A DNA stretch of 64,000 nucleotides. Origin: Ogataea parapolymorpha DL-1. Its lineage: Eukaryota; Ascomycota; Pichiomycetes; Pichiales; Pichiaceae. The notes below the pieces were generated by a model. It saw only the letters and a program-made list of their open reading frames with translations. It made no database searches and was not told where the DNA came from. Where the stretch lies: assembly GCF_000187245.1 (NCBI RefSeq), contig NC_027863.1, forward strand, positions 804,735 to 868,734. The letters are read 5' to 3'. Position 1 is the stretch's first letter, and each line of letters starts with the position of its first letter. Positions 22,501 to 32,041 of this stretch are shown one piece after another. Position numbers and translations under genes: made by a program.

Positions 22501-22649
22501 CGGATAGCATTGACGACTGTATTTCGTGGATCAACTCTCTTCCAGAAATTGAGCCTATCAGCTGGCTGGGACTAAACGCAGAGGTTGAGAGGATCGTGGA
22601 AGAAAAACAAGCTTCAAGAGCCAAAGCTGAGATATTAAAATTGAAATAA
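10591..22649 (+). CDS. DYN1: Cytoplasmic dynein heavy chain (spliced)
   Basis: Exons 10591-10753 and 10786-22649 join in frame to give about 4008 residues (S. cerevisiae Dyn1 has 4092). This is the minus-end microtubule motor that moves the spindle and nucleus. Four Walker A loops are visible: GPAGTGKTES (AAA1, near residue 1796), GDAGSGKT (AAA2, near 2082), GPPGSGKT (AAA3, near 2430) and GPSGSGKT (AAA4, near 2771). A coiled-coil stalk at about 3007-3300 encloses the microtubule-binding domain near 3110-3230, followed by AAA5 and AAA6. As in other fungi, the protein stops soon after AAA6. The start at 10591 was chosen because the downstream frame has no Met at its 5' end and exon 1 extends it smoothly. 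Confidence 0.93.
10754..10785 (+). other. DYN1: Inferred 32-nt intron in DYN1
   Basis: The donor GTAAGT starts at 10754, a branch-like CTCTAAC lies at 10773-10779 and the acceptor TAG ends at 10785, only 7 nt after the branch adenine. Without splicing the frame stops at this TAG. Removing 32 nt, which is not a multiple of three, joins codon 55 (G|AA) into the long dynein frame with no stop. The branch-to-acceptor distance equals that of the YIP3 intron in this window. Confidence 0.75.
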
Positions 22650-22680
22650 TTTAATTAATTTTATTATTATTGTGGGGTAA

Positions 22681-23250
22681 ATGTGGTTTAGAAAGTCCGA
22701 GACGACGGACGACAAATTACCCGAAGAGCTGCAGAAGTATGTTGATTCGAAGGAGTCGACGATAAGCGACCGGCAGCTCAAGCAGCTGTTGGCCAAACAG
22801 ACTGACGGTCGAGAAATCGGCTCTGAATCAAAAGACCAAACAGACCCCAAGTACGACCGTGTCCAGCAACAATCGATCAAGGAGGCGTATCGGGTAGAGA
22901 TGTACAAGCGGGAGTATCCTGTTTCGGAGGCAATATCGATCAATTGTGCCGAACTTTTTGAAAAATTCCTCCAATGCGACAAAGCACGCAACGTGTGGAG
23001 CTCTGAGTGCGTTCCTCTATGGAAAATGGTGCGGGAGTGCCAGCGGATACAGAAAGAAGCGTTTGTCACGTTTGACTACGAGTACATGGATAAAATAGAG
23101 GAAATGGATGCTATCCGCCAGACATGCGACCGGCTATTCACCAAGCATTTTAAAACACCAGAGGACACAGAGAGCCACGAGAAAAACTTCCAGTACTCTT
23201 TGGACCTCAAGCACGAGCGCGAGAGGTTCTACGAGCGATTTGGCAAATAG
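22681..23250 (+). CDS. Twin CX9C protein, probable mitochondrial intermembrane-space protein
   Basis: A 189-residue charged protein with four spaced cysteines: Cys89-X9-Cys99 and Cys110-X9-Cys120. This is the twin CX9C helix-hairpin pattern of proteins oxidised and trapped in the intermembrane space by Mia40. The 88-residue N-terminal part is hydrophilic, and a charged helical tail of about 70 residues follows. There is no cleavable presequence, as is usual for the class. I cannot match it to a named yeast member such as Cox19, Cmc1 or Mix17, which are smaller. It starts 31 bp after the DYN1 stop and converges on the F-box-like gene with 9 bp between the ends. Confidence 0.6.
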   Translation: MWFRKSETTDDKLPEELQKYVDSKESTISDRQLKQLLAKQTDGREIGSESKDQTDPKYDRVQQQSIKEAYRVEMYKREYPVSEAISINCAELFEKFLQCDKARNVWSSECVPLWKMVRECQRIQKEAFVTFDYEYMDKIEEMDAIRQTCDRLFTKHFKTPEDTESHEKNFQYSLDLKHERERFYERFGK

Positions 23251-23259
23251 ACAAGATTA

Positions 23260-24834
23260 TTAGATTCGATACACTTTTTCGTTTTTGCAGACCCAAGAGT
23301 CTGATTTTTCAAACACTATGCCGTTGAAGTTGACGTGCCACAGATTTGGGTTTGTCCGTGAAACTTCGTGGACGTACTCTTGGAGGAAATGCGAGATGCA
23401 GGCGGCGAGATGCCGGAAAAAGCTCTGGTTGAACCGGCAGTCGTAGCCGGCGTCGTGGTCCATGTTGAGCAGAGAGTGGAAATTCCAGTACACGTCGAGC
23501 AACGGGAGGTGTTCGAGTGGACTTCCGACAAACCGGGCGGCGAGCGTTGCTGCTGCGCAGCTGAAAAAGCACGACGAGATGACGTCTTTCTCGAGGCCCG
23601 ACGCGGCGTCATAGTAATGGTGTTTCATGATGAATTCGTCAAAAAGCGACAGGAAAGACTCGCAGTGGTCGCACGTGCAGCCGTTCCACAGCAGGTCCGA
23701 CATGAGCTGCTCGTAGCATGCGAGCGACCACACGAACGTGGGGCACACGAGCCGTTCGAGCCCGCGCAAGTGCGGCAGCATCGAGTGGTAGAGATCGCGT
23801 CGTTTATTATAATTTCCCTCGAACCCGTGGACGATCATGGCGTCGAGCGGCGGCGTGTGCTTGATATACAGCTCTGTGAGACGCTCGTTATTGGGCATCG
23901 ACGCCAAAAGCGACGTCACGGCGACGTCGAATTTTTCCGTGTAATTGTGGTCTCTGTGGACCGTGCGTTGCAAAATAGCCAGTCGCCGCAAATTAAATGG
24001 TTTCGACACCAGATGGCGGCAGAACTCTCCCAAACACCCGCACGCCATCTCGTCACACCCAAGCACCATCTCCAGCTCCCGCAGCGTGGCCAGATCGGTT
24101 TTATCCAGCAGCTGCTGCACTAAAGTGCGCGAGACGTGATTGTAGTCGTTGTATCCGTGGTAATACACTATGCTGAGCGACGTGAGTCTGAGACGAGCGA
24201 ACGGCTGCAGAAACTTGAGGAACGTCGTGATGGACGGCTCGTCGGACACGAGCTCGAGTGCGTCCAATGAGTAGATTTTTTTTAGGGCCCGCTGGCGGTC
24301 GAAAACAGAAAGCGACTCCGATTTTAGCACACCAAGTTTCAGCCGTCTGACGGTGTCGGGCAGATGGCACAGCTGGTCAAGTTCGGTGACCACAAACGAC
24401 TCCAATGGTCTTTTGTAGATCTCTGCAAGCCAGCGGTCCGGTTGCGGGACCTCAAATCTCCTCAGATTCGGGCACTGACTGAGCACCTGTGCCAAATCTC
24501 GTAGTATCTCCTGATCCACCACAACCACCTGCTCGACGTACCTGGCAAGCTCCTTGTTGAGCGTCAGGGTCTGCAACAGTAGCTCCTGTCGCAGCGTGTA
24601 CACTTCGCTGTGTTTTTTGTCGCCGATGAGTGGGTTTTTCAGAGACCCAATATTTGTCCAGCTGCCCTCGCTGTTTACAAGAGGCCTGCCAGTAAACAGC
24701 AATTTCTGGTACAACAACGGCACTACCGCCTGGTACAGCTCATAGTTTGCGTAAGCAACGTTCAGCTTGTCCTGCTGCGCCAGAAACGGCACCACGAGCG
24801 GCAAAACGTGGCCCAAGAGCGACGAGGTTGTCAT
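23260..24834 (-). CDS. F-box/LRR-like protein
   Basis: A 524-residue protein. The N-terminus (LLGHVLPLVVPFLAQQDKLN, then the NYELYQAVVPLLYQKL segment) reads as an F-box-like helical motif with the typical Pro and paired Leu residues. Leucine-rich irregular repeats follow (PNLRRFEVP, TVRRLKLGVL, RLTSLSIVYY, ATLRELEMVL). The CTCDHCESFL segment and the tryptophan-rich end recall S. cerevisiae YDR306C and YMR258C (Roy1, an F-box-like inhibitor of the Rab Ypt52). A role as a substrate receptor for a Skp1-based ligase is likely but unproven; I cannot choose between the two relatives. Its start is only 46 bp from that of LSB6 on the other strand. Confidence 0.5.
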   Translation of the reverse strand: MTTSSLLGHVLPLVVPFLAQQDKLNVAYANYELYQAVVPLLYQKLLFTGRPLVNSEGSWTNIGSLKNPLIGDKKHSEVYTLRQELLLQTLTLNKELARYVEQVVVVDQEILRDLAQVLSQCPNLRRFEVPQPDRWLAEIYKRPLESFVVTELDQLCHLPDTVRRLKLGVLKSESLSVFDRQRALKKIYSLDALELVSDEPSITTFLKFLQPFARLRLTSLSIVYYHGYNDYNHVSRTLVQQLLDKTDLATLRELEMVLGCDEMACGCLGEFCRHLVSKPFNLRRLAILQRTVHRDHNYTEKFDVAVTSLLASMPNNERLTELYIKHTPPLDAMIVHGFEGNYNKRRDLYHSMLPHLRGLERLVCPTFVWSLACYEQLMSDLLWNGCTCDHCESFLSLFDEFIMKHHYYDAASGLEKDVISSCFFSCAAATLAARFVGSPLEHLPLLDVYWNFHSLLNMDHDAGYDCRFNQSFFRHLAACISHFLQEYVHEVSRTNPNLWHVNFNGIVFEKSDSWVCKNEKVYRI

Positions 24835-24880
24835 CTTATTTTTCTCGAATTATTTAAATAATTTACACATGCGCTAGCAC

Positions 24881-26482
24881 ATGACGATCGCCGCCCAGCC
24901 CGGACCTCCAAGCCCGCTCCAGCCCCCTGTGCAGGGATCGTCGTCCGCCGGGCTGTCTGAGACCACGCCGCTGTTGGCGCCTGCCCACGGCACAGACCAC
25001 TCGCCATTCTCGAAACGGTCTCTTGCCCACTGGACAAACAATATCCGCGACTTGAGGTTCCCCCGTATCTTCCGCTCCAAAAACGTCCAGCCCCACACAA
25101 CAGAAATATACTATTCCGTCTTCCGCGCCCCACCAGATATCCACCCTCTCGCCAAGCTGCCCCCTGCCGGGTTCCTGGATTCAGGGCCCACCACGAAGCA
25201 GGACTTCGAACGGATCGTCGCGAGTGGCGCGGCCGCCATTGAGCTTGGCATCAAGCCGCGGCTGATCTCGTCAGGCTCGTCAGGCTCGTACTATGTGTAC
25301 AACGCCAATTACGAGCCGATTGGCGTGTTCAAGCCCCAGGACGAGGAGCCGTACGGGCCCCTGTCGCCGAAAATGACCAAATGGATCCACAGAAACTTCT
25401 TCCCGTGCTTTTTTGGCCGCTCGTGTCTGATTCCCAACACGGGCTACATCGCCGAGAGCGCTACCAGTCTACTGGACCGCCAACTCCAGACCCACATCGT
25501 CCCTTACACAGATATCGTGACACTCTCGTCAGACAGCTTCTACTATCCCTTCTACGAGAAAATCGGCTACATGCTGCGCAAGAAGAAGCCCAGACACAAG
25601 GTCGGCTCGTTCCAGCTGTATCTGGACGGCTACGTGGGGGCAGACGAATTTTTCAGAAGACATCCGCTGCCGCATCAGGGTCCGGCACAAACAGCCACCA
25701 CCCAGACCAACGGAGCGTTCGAATGGACCGCAGACACGCTTTCGCAACTACAGCGGGAGATCGAAAAACTTGTCATTCTCGACTTTATCGTCAGAAACAC
25801 CGACCGTGGCCTTGACAACTGGATGCTCAAGATAGAGCACGAGAACGGCCGCGCGCGACTCCGGCTCGGCGCTATCGACAACGGGCTGTCGCTGCCGTGG
25901 AAACATCCAAACGAGTGGCGGTCGTTCCCCTTTGGGTGGCTATTTCTTCCGATCTCCATTATTGGCCAGCCGTTTTCTGTGCAGACCAGAAACCATTTTC
26001 TGCCCCTGCTGACTTCGAAAGCGTGGTGGGAGGACACGAGCGTTCTGTTGCGCGAGATGTTGAGCCGCGACCCGGGCTTCAAAGAGCGCATGTTTCGCAA
26101 ACAACTGGCTGTCCTGAAGGGACAGGCCTGGAACGTGGTGCAGACGTTGCTGGTGCCTGGCCAGAGCCCACTGGACCTGGCACGCAAGCCGCGCATGCTG
26201 GTGGAGGACTCTGAGATCGAGGTGCCGTTCACCAATCCTATCCCGATGATTGTGAACGCGATGGAGTCCTCGATCACCGACAACTCCATTCCCGTCGGCA
26301 AAGACCTGCAGAACAACTGGAACTCGTATTTGTCCGGCAAGATCGACGAGTCCAAGTGGGAGGAGGGCAACACCAGCATCCTGGACCAGGGCATCCAGCT
26401 GGTTAGCGTGGGGACGAAAACGGTGATTGTGGAGCGGTTGCAGCCGGTGACTTCCCGACCACCGGTTTTTACATGTTGTTGA
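24881..26482 (+). CDS. LSB6: Type II phosphatidylinositol 4-kinase
   Basis: A 533-residue kinase that makes PI4P on endosomal, vacuolar and plasma membranes. After a Pro/Ser-rich N-terminus the family landmarks appear in order: SSGSSGSYYVYN (glycine loop), GVFKPQDEEPYG (ATP lysine), the catalytic segment NTDRGLDNWML, and GAIDNGLSLPWKHP. The palmitoylated CCPCC segment of animal type II enzymes is replaced by FFPCFFGRSC. The protein ends in VFTCC, so membrane anchoring may use the single inner Cys or the terminal Cys pair. The first ATG after the divergent promoter is used; the leader can be at most about 46 nt. Confidence 0.92.
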   Translation: MTIAAQPGPPSPLQPPVQGSSSAGLSETTPLLAPAHGTDHSPFSKRSLAHWTNNIRDLRFPRIFRSKNVQPHTTEIYYSVFRAPPDIHPLAKLPPAGFLDSGPTTKQDFERIVASGAAAIELGIKPRLISSGSSGSYYVYNANYEPIGVFKPQDEEPYGPLSPKMTKWIHRNFFPCFFGRSCLIPNTGYIAESATSLLDRQLQTHIVPYTDIVTLSSDSFYYPFYEKIGYMLRKKKPRHKVGSFQLYLDGYVGADEFFRRHPLPHQGPAQTATTQTNGAFEWTADTLSQLQREIEKLVILDFIVRNTDRGLDNWMLKIEHENGRARLRLGAIDNGLSLPWKHPNEWRSFPFGWLFLPISIIGQPFSVQTRNHFLPLLTSKAWWEDTSVLLREMLSRDPGFKERMFRKQLAVLKGQAWNVVQTLLVPGQSPLDLARKPRMLVEDSEIEVPFTNPIPMIVNAMESSITDNSIPVGKDLQNNWNSYLSGKIDESKWEEGNTSILDQGIQLVSVGTKTVIVERLQPVTSRPPVFTCC

Positions 26483-26686
26483 TTAATTTTTTCTCGAGAA
26501 TATTTGCTAACAAAAGGTGCACTGAAGCGTCGCAGAATTGGCAGACACCAAACAGAACGCGGATAGAGCATTAGAGGCTGCGAGAAGTCGTTTGTGTTCC
26601 ACTGAGCATCCATTTTTCGTGCTAGCACCCCAACAGGTGAATAATCTACCCTTGCCGACGACCTTATCTTATCGACTTTTCATTTC

Positions 26687-27610
26687 ATGCAGCTCCTCTC
26701 GATCCAGTCGCACGTCGCCCACGGCTACGTGGGGAACAAGGCCGCCACATTCCCGCTTCAGATGCTCGGCTGGAACGTCGACGTGCTCAACACGGTCAAT
26801 TTCTCAAACCACACGGGGTACGGCAGTGTCCATGGCGAGGTGGTCGCTGGCGACAAACTTGCCGAGATCTACGCCGGGCTGTGCGACATAAATGTCCAGT
26901 ACGACGCCCTGCTCACAGGATACATCCACGGCGCGAGCTCGTTGGCCGCCGTCGGCCAGATGTGCAAGGCCGTCAAAAGAAGCCGTCCCCAGTGTCTCTG
27001 GCTGCTGGATCCCGTCATGGGCGACGACGGCCAGATATACGTCAGCGAGGACGTGATTCCTGTGTATCGACAGCTGGTGCACAGCGGCCTCGTGGACGTG
27101 ATCACGCCGAACCAGCTGGAACTCGAGCTGCTGCTGGACTTCAAGATCACCAGCCGCGACGACCTGCGACGCGCCCTGGCCACCTTGCACACAGAACATC
27201 AGATCAAGCACGTGGTGATCTCATCGCTGTTTCTGAGCGCACAGCAGCTCGGTTTAGAGTCCAAAGGCTGTTTCTACTGCTGTGTCTCTTCCAAGGACGC
27301 AGACGAGCCAATTCTGTTCGAAATCCCCAAATTGGACTCGTACTTCACCGGCGTCGGCGACCTCTTTTCTGCGCTGCTGCTGGACAGGCTGTTCAGACTT
27401 CAGGACGTGGTGCTGGCGACGAACCAGGTGCAGAGCGTGATGTCACGCGTGCTGGCCAAAACGCAGCGGATGTGCGTCGAAAGGCTTGGCGGGACGGTGC
27501 AGGGCAAGCTCGGCGACGCCACATCCATGAAGGAGTGCGAGCTGCGCATCGTCGAGTGCAGAGACCTGTACCACCTGGAGCAGACTGATTTCAGGGCTGT
27601 GCAGCTCTAG
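26687..27610 (+). CDS. BUD16: Pyridoxal kinase
   Basis: A 307-residue PfkB/ribokinase-fold enzyme that phosphorylates pyridoxal, pyridoxine and pyridoxamine in vitamin B6 salvage. The N-terminus (LSIQSHVAHGYVGNKAA) and NFSNHTGYG are diagnostic of the family. LDPVMGDDGQ and the catalytic GVGDLFSALLLDR (anion hole and base Asp) are intact. S. cerevisiae has a close pair, Bud16 and Bud17; the QSHVxHGYVGNKAATFPLQ start fits Bud16 best. The ATG was chosen because homologues begin within a few residues of this point. It lies about 200 bp after LSB6 on the same strand. Confidence 0.9.
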   Translation: MQLLSIQSHVAHGYVGNKAATFPLQMLGWNVDVLNTVNFSNHTGYGSVHGEVVAGDKLAEIYAGLCDINVQYDALLTGYIHGASSLAAVGQMCKAVKRSRPQCLWLLDPVMGDDGQIYVSEDVIPVYRQLVHSGLVDVITPNQLELELLLDFKITSRDDLRRALATLHTEHQIKHVVISSLFLSAQQLGLESKGCFYCCVSSKDADEPILFEIPKLDSYFTGVGDLFSALLLDRLFRLQDVVLATNQVQSVMSRVLAKTQRMCVERLGGTVQGKLGDATSMKECELRIVECRDLYHLEQTDFRAVQL

Positions 27611-27670
27611 ACGTGCAGCAACGGGAGAAAAAAAAATACTGAAAAAATTACAGTGGCTTCTTTCTCCGAG

Positions 27671-27677
27671 TCACGTG
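27671..27677 (+). promoter_or_regulatory. Cbf1-type E-box (TCACGTG) before MET3
   Basis: TCACGTG lies 79-85 bp upstream of the MET3 ATG. In S. cerevisiae this is the site of Cbf1, which recruits Met4-Met28 to switch on sulfur assimilation genes including MET3. Its position in the only 145 bp available between BUD16 and MET3 supports function here. Confidence 0.7.
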
Positions 27678-27719
27678 CAATTTTATCAGTACCGACGACA
27701 AAGTCCAAGCCTCGAGTGA

Positions 27720-29399
<1,680 letters not shown>

Positions 29400-29528
29400 A
29401 TCTACTACATATTCCAATTATTTTAAATAGACGACGGGTCGATCGACCTGGAGAATAATAAATAATTTAACAAAAAAAACTTGTTGTTGTAGCTGATGCA
29501 TACACCCTTGGCCCCCTATTAACTCGAC

Positions 29529-30626
29529 ATGAAGGTGGCTTCCGAATTGACCGATGAGCGTGTTCTTGCGCGGCTCAATGCGTACAACAACCCTAACGAG
29601 GGCTCAGAGTCAGACTATGTCTATGTCAACGGCAAACCCATCACATGCCGGCGATGCAAGCGCAAGAGACTGGTGTCTGAGACACCCGAACACTTGCAAT
29701 TCAAGACGTGCAACCCATGTCGCGTGATCGAGCGAGCGCAGAAGCGGCGTGGGTCGAAACATAGCGTCATCAAAAACAGAGAGGAGTACGACATGATCCA
29801 GCAGATTAGAAATATGGATACCGATTTGGAGACGGCGACTGCTGCCGACACTCCGCGCACAAAATCCGAACAGACGCGCGAGACGACACCCGATGTGCCG
29901 CAGTCGTCTACCGCGCCGTCTCCTGAGCAGACCGACGCGTCGGGACTCGAGAAAGACTCGCTGGCCGAGCACGACACTCCGACACAGTCTCCGGCAGACT
30001 CGCGGGCCGAGCTCCAGCAGCGCCTGCATTTTCTGCGCCAGGGCGACCAGAGCAATGCCATCGGTGAGCAGAATTCGCGGCGGCCTCCATCTGTGTGTGT
30101 TTGCTGCGGCCAGAACACTAACGGCCTCGACGACCTATGTTCTCCGTGCGAAAACACAGACTCAGTCATCAAATCACTCGACTACTATCTCCAGCTACTC
30201 AAACTCAACCACGAACAGGAGCTGCGCAACATTGTGTTCACGACAAACGAGCCGCACGCACAGCTTCTTGCACGGACGGCCGCCAAAGAAAAAACACCCG
30301 CGACTGTGCTCCTCCGATTGTACGAAAAATACATTCTTGCTATAAGCAAGGCGACTGGCTACGACTTCAAGTACCAGACCGAGTCTGAATTTTCCCGCAA
30401 ATACTGTGACCCTGTTCAGATGAGAGTACGAGAGTGTCTCAAATGCGTCAACGAAATAGACATGCTTTTCCAGAACGACGACATCGACTCCGAACTCATG
30501 GCTCTGCAATCGTCGTCAGTGGACCAGAGCCCGCCCAAGACGCCGTGCCACTCGCTGATTTTTGTGTCGTACAACGCGCGCTCCGGAAGACTCGTGATCA
30601 GCTTCACGCACCAGCCGCACCGCTAA
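29529..30626 (+). CDS. Cysteine-rich protein with two zinc-finger-like motifs, function unknown
   Basis: A 365-residue protein I do not recognise. The N-terminal part holds Cys40-X2-Cys43-X17-Cys61-X2-Cys64 within a very basic segment (CRRCKRKR and CNPCRVIERAQKRRGSK), which could bind DNA or RNA. The middle is disordered and rich in Thr, Ser, Pro and Glu. A second cysteine cluster (CVCCGQ through LCSPC, about residues 188-206) begins a helical C-terminal domain that ends near residue 330. The spacing of the first motif equals that of a GATA finger, but the flanking residues do not match. It converges on the subtilase gene with 32 bp between stops. A transcription or chromatin role is a guess. 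Confidence 0.6.
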   Translation: MKVASELTDERVLARLNAYNNPNEGSESDYVYVNGKPITCRRCKRKRLVSETPEHLQFKTCNPCRVIERAQKRRGSKHSVIKNREEYDMIQQIRNMDTDLETATAADTPRTKSEQTRETTPDVPQSSTAPSPEQTDASGLEKDSLAEHDTPTQSPADSRAELQQRLHFLRQGDQSNAIGEQNSRRPPSVCVCCGQNTNGLDDLCSPCENTDSVIKSLDYYLQLLKLNHEQELRNIVFTTNEPHAQLLARTAAKEKTPATVLLRLYEKYILAISKATGYDFKYQTESEFSRKYCDPVQMRVRECLKCVNEIDMLFQNDDIDSELMALQSSSVDQSPPKTPCHSLIFVSYNARSGRLVISFTHQPHR

Positions 30627-30658
30627 ACATCCGGATCGTATATTCACTTGCATTCTAC

Positions 30659-31912
30659 TTACGCTCTAATCGCAGTGCCGTTTGTGACGCTGCTGTTGGA
30701 CACTCGCATTATGTCGAAGTCGTACTCTCTAATGCCGTTCGACGCTATTCTGTTGGGGCTTCCTGGCCGCAAAAGTAGGCTGATTCTTGGAACAGCCCCG
30801 TTGATCGACAATTCCTCCATTTCGGAGACAATCTCATCGTGTGACACACCCTTGCTCAGCAGCACGCCAATCAGCCCCGCGGCAACAGGACTGGCCATCG
30901 ACGTGCCGCTCAGTGTCTGGACTTTCTTCAAATTGGTCTTGCTGTTGGACAAGCTTTTGATATCCACTCCACTGGAAAAAATATTGACGCACTTGCCCCA
31001 GTTGGAAAAACTAGCGATTTTGTCCTGCGAGTCGTCGATTGCACCCACAGTATACGCGTAGGGTGAGCCGGCCGGCGACGTGTTGCACGCGTCGATGTTG
31101 CTATTTCCTGCTGCAACCACAATCACCAGGCCGCTCTGATAGGCTGCCTTGACGGCGTCGTCCAGCACAGAGCTCTTGGCCGCTCCGAGCGACAAATTGG
31201 CCAGTCCCGGCGTGTTCTCGTGCTCCCTGTGGTGTTTCACGGCGTACTCCAATCCAGCAATCACCGACGACAGTGAGCCCTGGCCGTATCTGTCGAGAAC
31301 TTTTACACTGATGAGGTTGATTTTTTTTGCAACGCCAAAATGCTTGGACCCAATGATACCAGCCACATGTGTACCGTGGCCCACGAAGTCCGTGTTTGAC
31401 ACGTCGTCGCTGAAGTTGGGTCCATTGACGGCCCGTCCTTCGAACTGCGGATGGTCCACAAACACTCCGCTGTCGATGATGTATGCATTCACGTTCTGTC
31501 CCAAGTAGTCGGAGTCATAGAAATACTCGGTGTCATCTGGGCTGACGGGGTCGTCCTGCGACAGTCGGACCAGATGCGACGGAGCGTTTGCCTCGACCTC
31601 GATGTCGACGGCTTCGACCAGGCTATCGGGCACGATTTTTGCAACCATTGGGTTGGAAGCCATTCTGAGCAACGCTTCCTTGCTGAACTTGCCTGAGAAG
31701 GCCTCGAAGTTGCCAAAGGAGAAATTCCTGTCGATGCCGTCTCGGAAATGACTCAGACTCTTGATCTTGTCGTCCAAAGCACACAGCTTCTCTGTGGTGA
31801 ACCGCTCCTTCATTTGCACCAGATACCGTTGGGTCCCGGCCAGAGACTCAACCGGTGCAGCCATCCCCCCGCCTAACGTGGCAAATACCACCAAGAATTC
31901 TGCAAATCTCAT
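30659..31912 (-). CDS. Secreted subtilisin-like (proteinase K type) serine protease
   Basis: A 417-residue preproprotein. A signal peptide (MRFAEFLVVFATLGGGMAAP) is followed by an inhibitor I9-type propeptide (RYLVQMKE, KIVPDSLVEA) to about residue 115. The S8A catalytic domain has Asp147 in YIIDSG, His179 in GHGTHVAG, oxyanion Asn270 in AAGNSN and Ser338 in GTSMASP. It is shorter than vacuolar Prb1 (635 residues) because the long N-terminal extension is missing, so it is more like a secreted alkaline protease or Ysp3 type. There is no visible GPI signal. The frame runs two codons upstream to a TTG; the ATG at 31912 opens the signal peptide. Confidence 0.9.
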   Translation of the reverse strand: MRFAEFLVVFATLGGGMAAPVESLAGTQRYLVQMKERFTTEKLCALDDKIKSLSHFRDGIDRNFSFGNFEAFSGKFSKEALLRMASNPMVAKIVPDSLVEAVDIEVEANAPSHLVRLSQDDPVSPDDTEYFYDSDYLGQNVNAYIIDSGVFVDHPQFEGRAVNGPNFSDDVSNTDFVGHGTHVAGIIGSKHFGVAKKINLISVKVLDRYGQGSLSSVIAGLEYAVKHHREHENTPGLANLSLGAAKSSVLDDAVKAAYQSGLVIVVAAGNSNIDACNTSPAGSPYAYTVGAIDDSQDKIASFSNWGKCVNIFSSGVDIKSLSNSKTNLKKVQTLSGTSMASPVAAGLIGVLLSKGVSHDEIVSEMEELSINGAVPRISLLLRPGSPNRIASNGIREYDFDIMRVSNSSVTNGTAIRA

Positions 31913-32041
31913 TAGCAAAGCAAAGCAATAAAAAGCGGATCGGTCGCTAGCGCCTTTAAAAAAGATTTAGGGACTTAATAGAACAGGTAAAAAGATTAGG
32001 ATATTTAATTTATTTAACATATCAACAGAATGTAATTTTGA

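Noticed and set aside
23368..24123. 251-codon frame antisense to the F-box-like gene
   Set aside because: Val/Arg/His-rich shadow frame starting inside the real gene; no motif.
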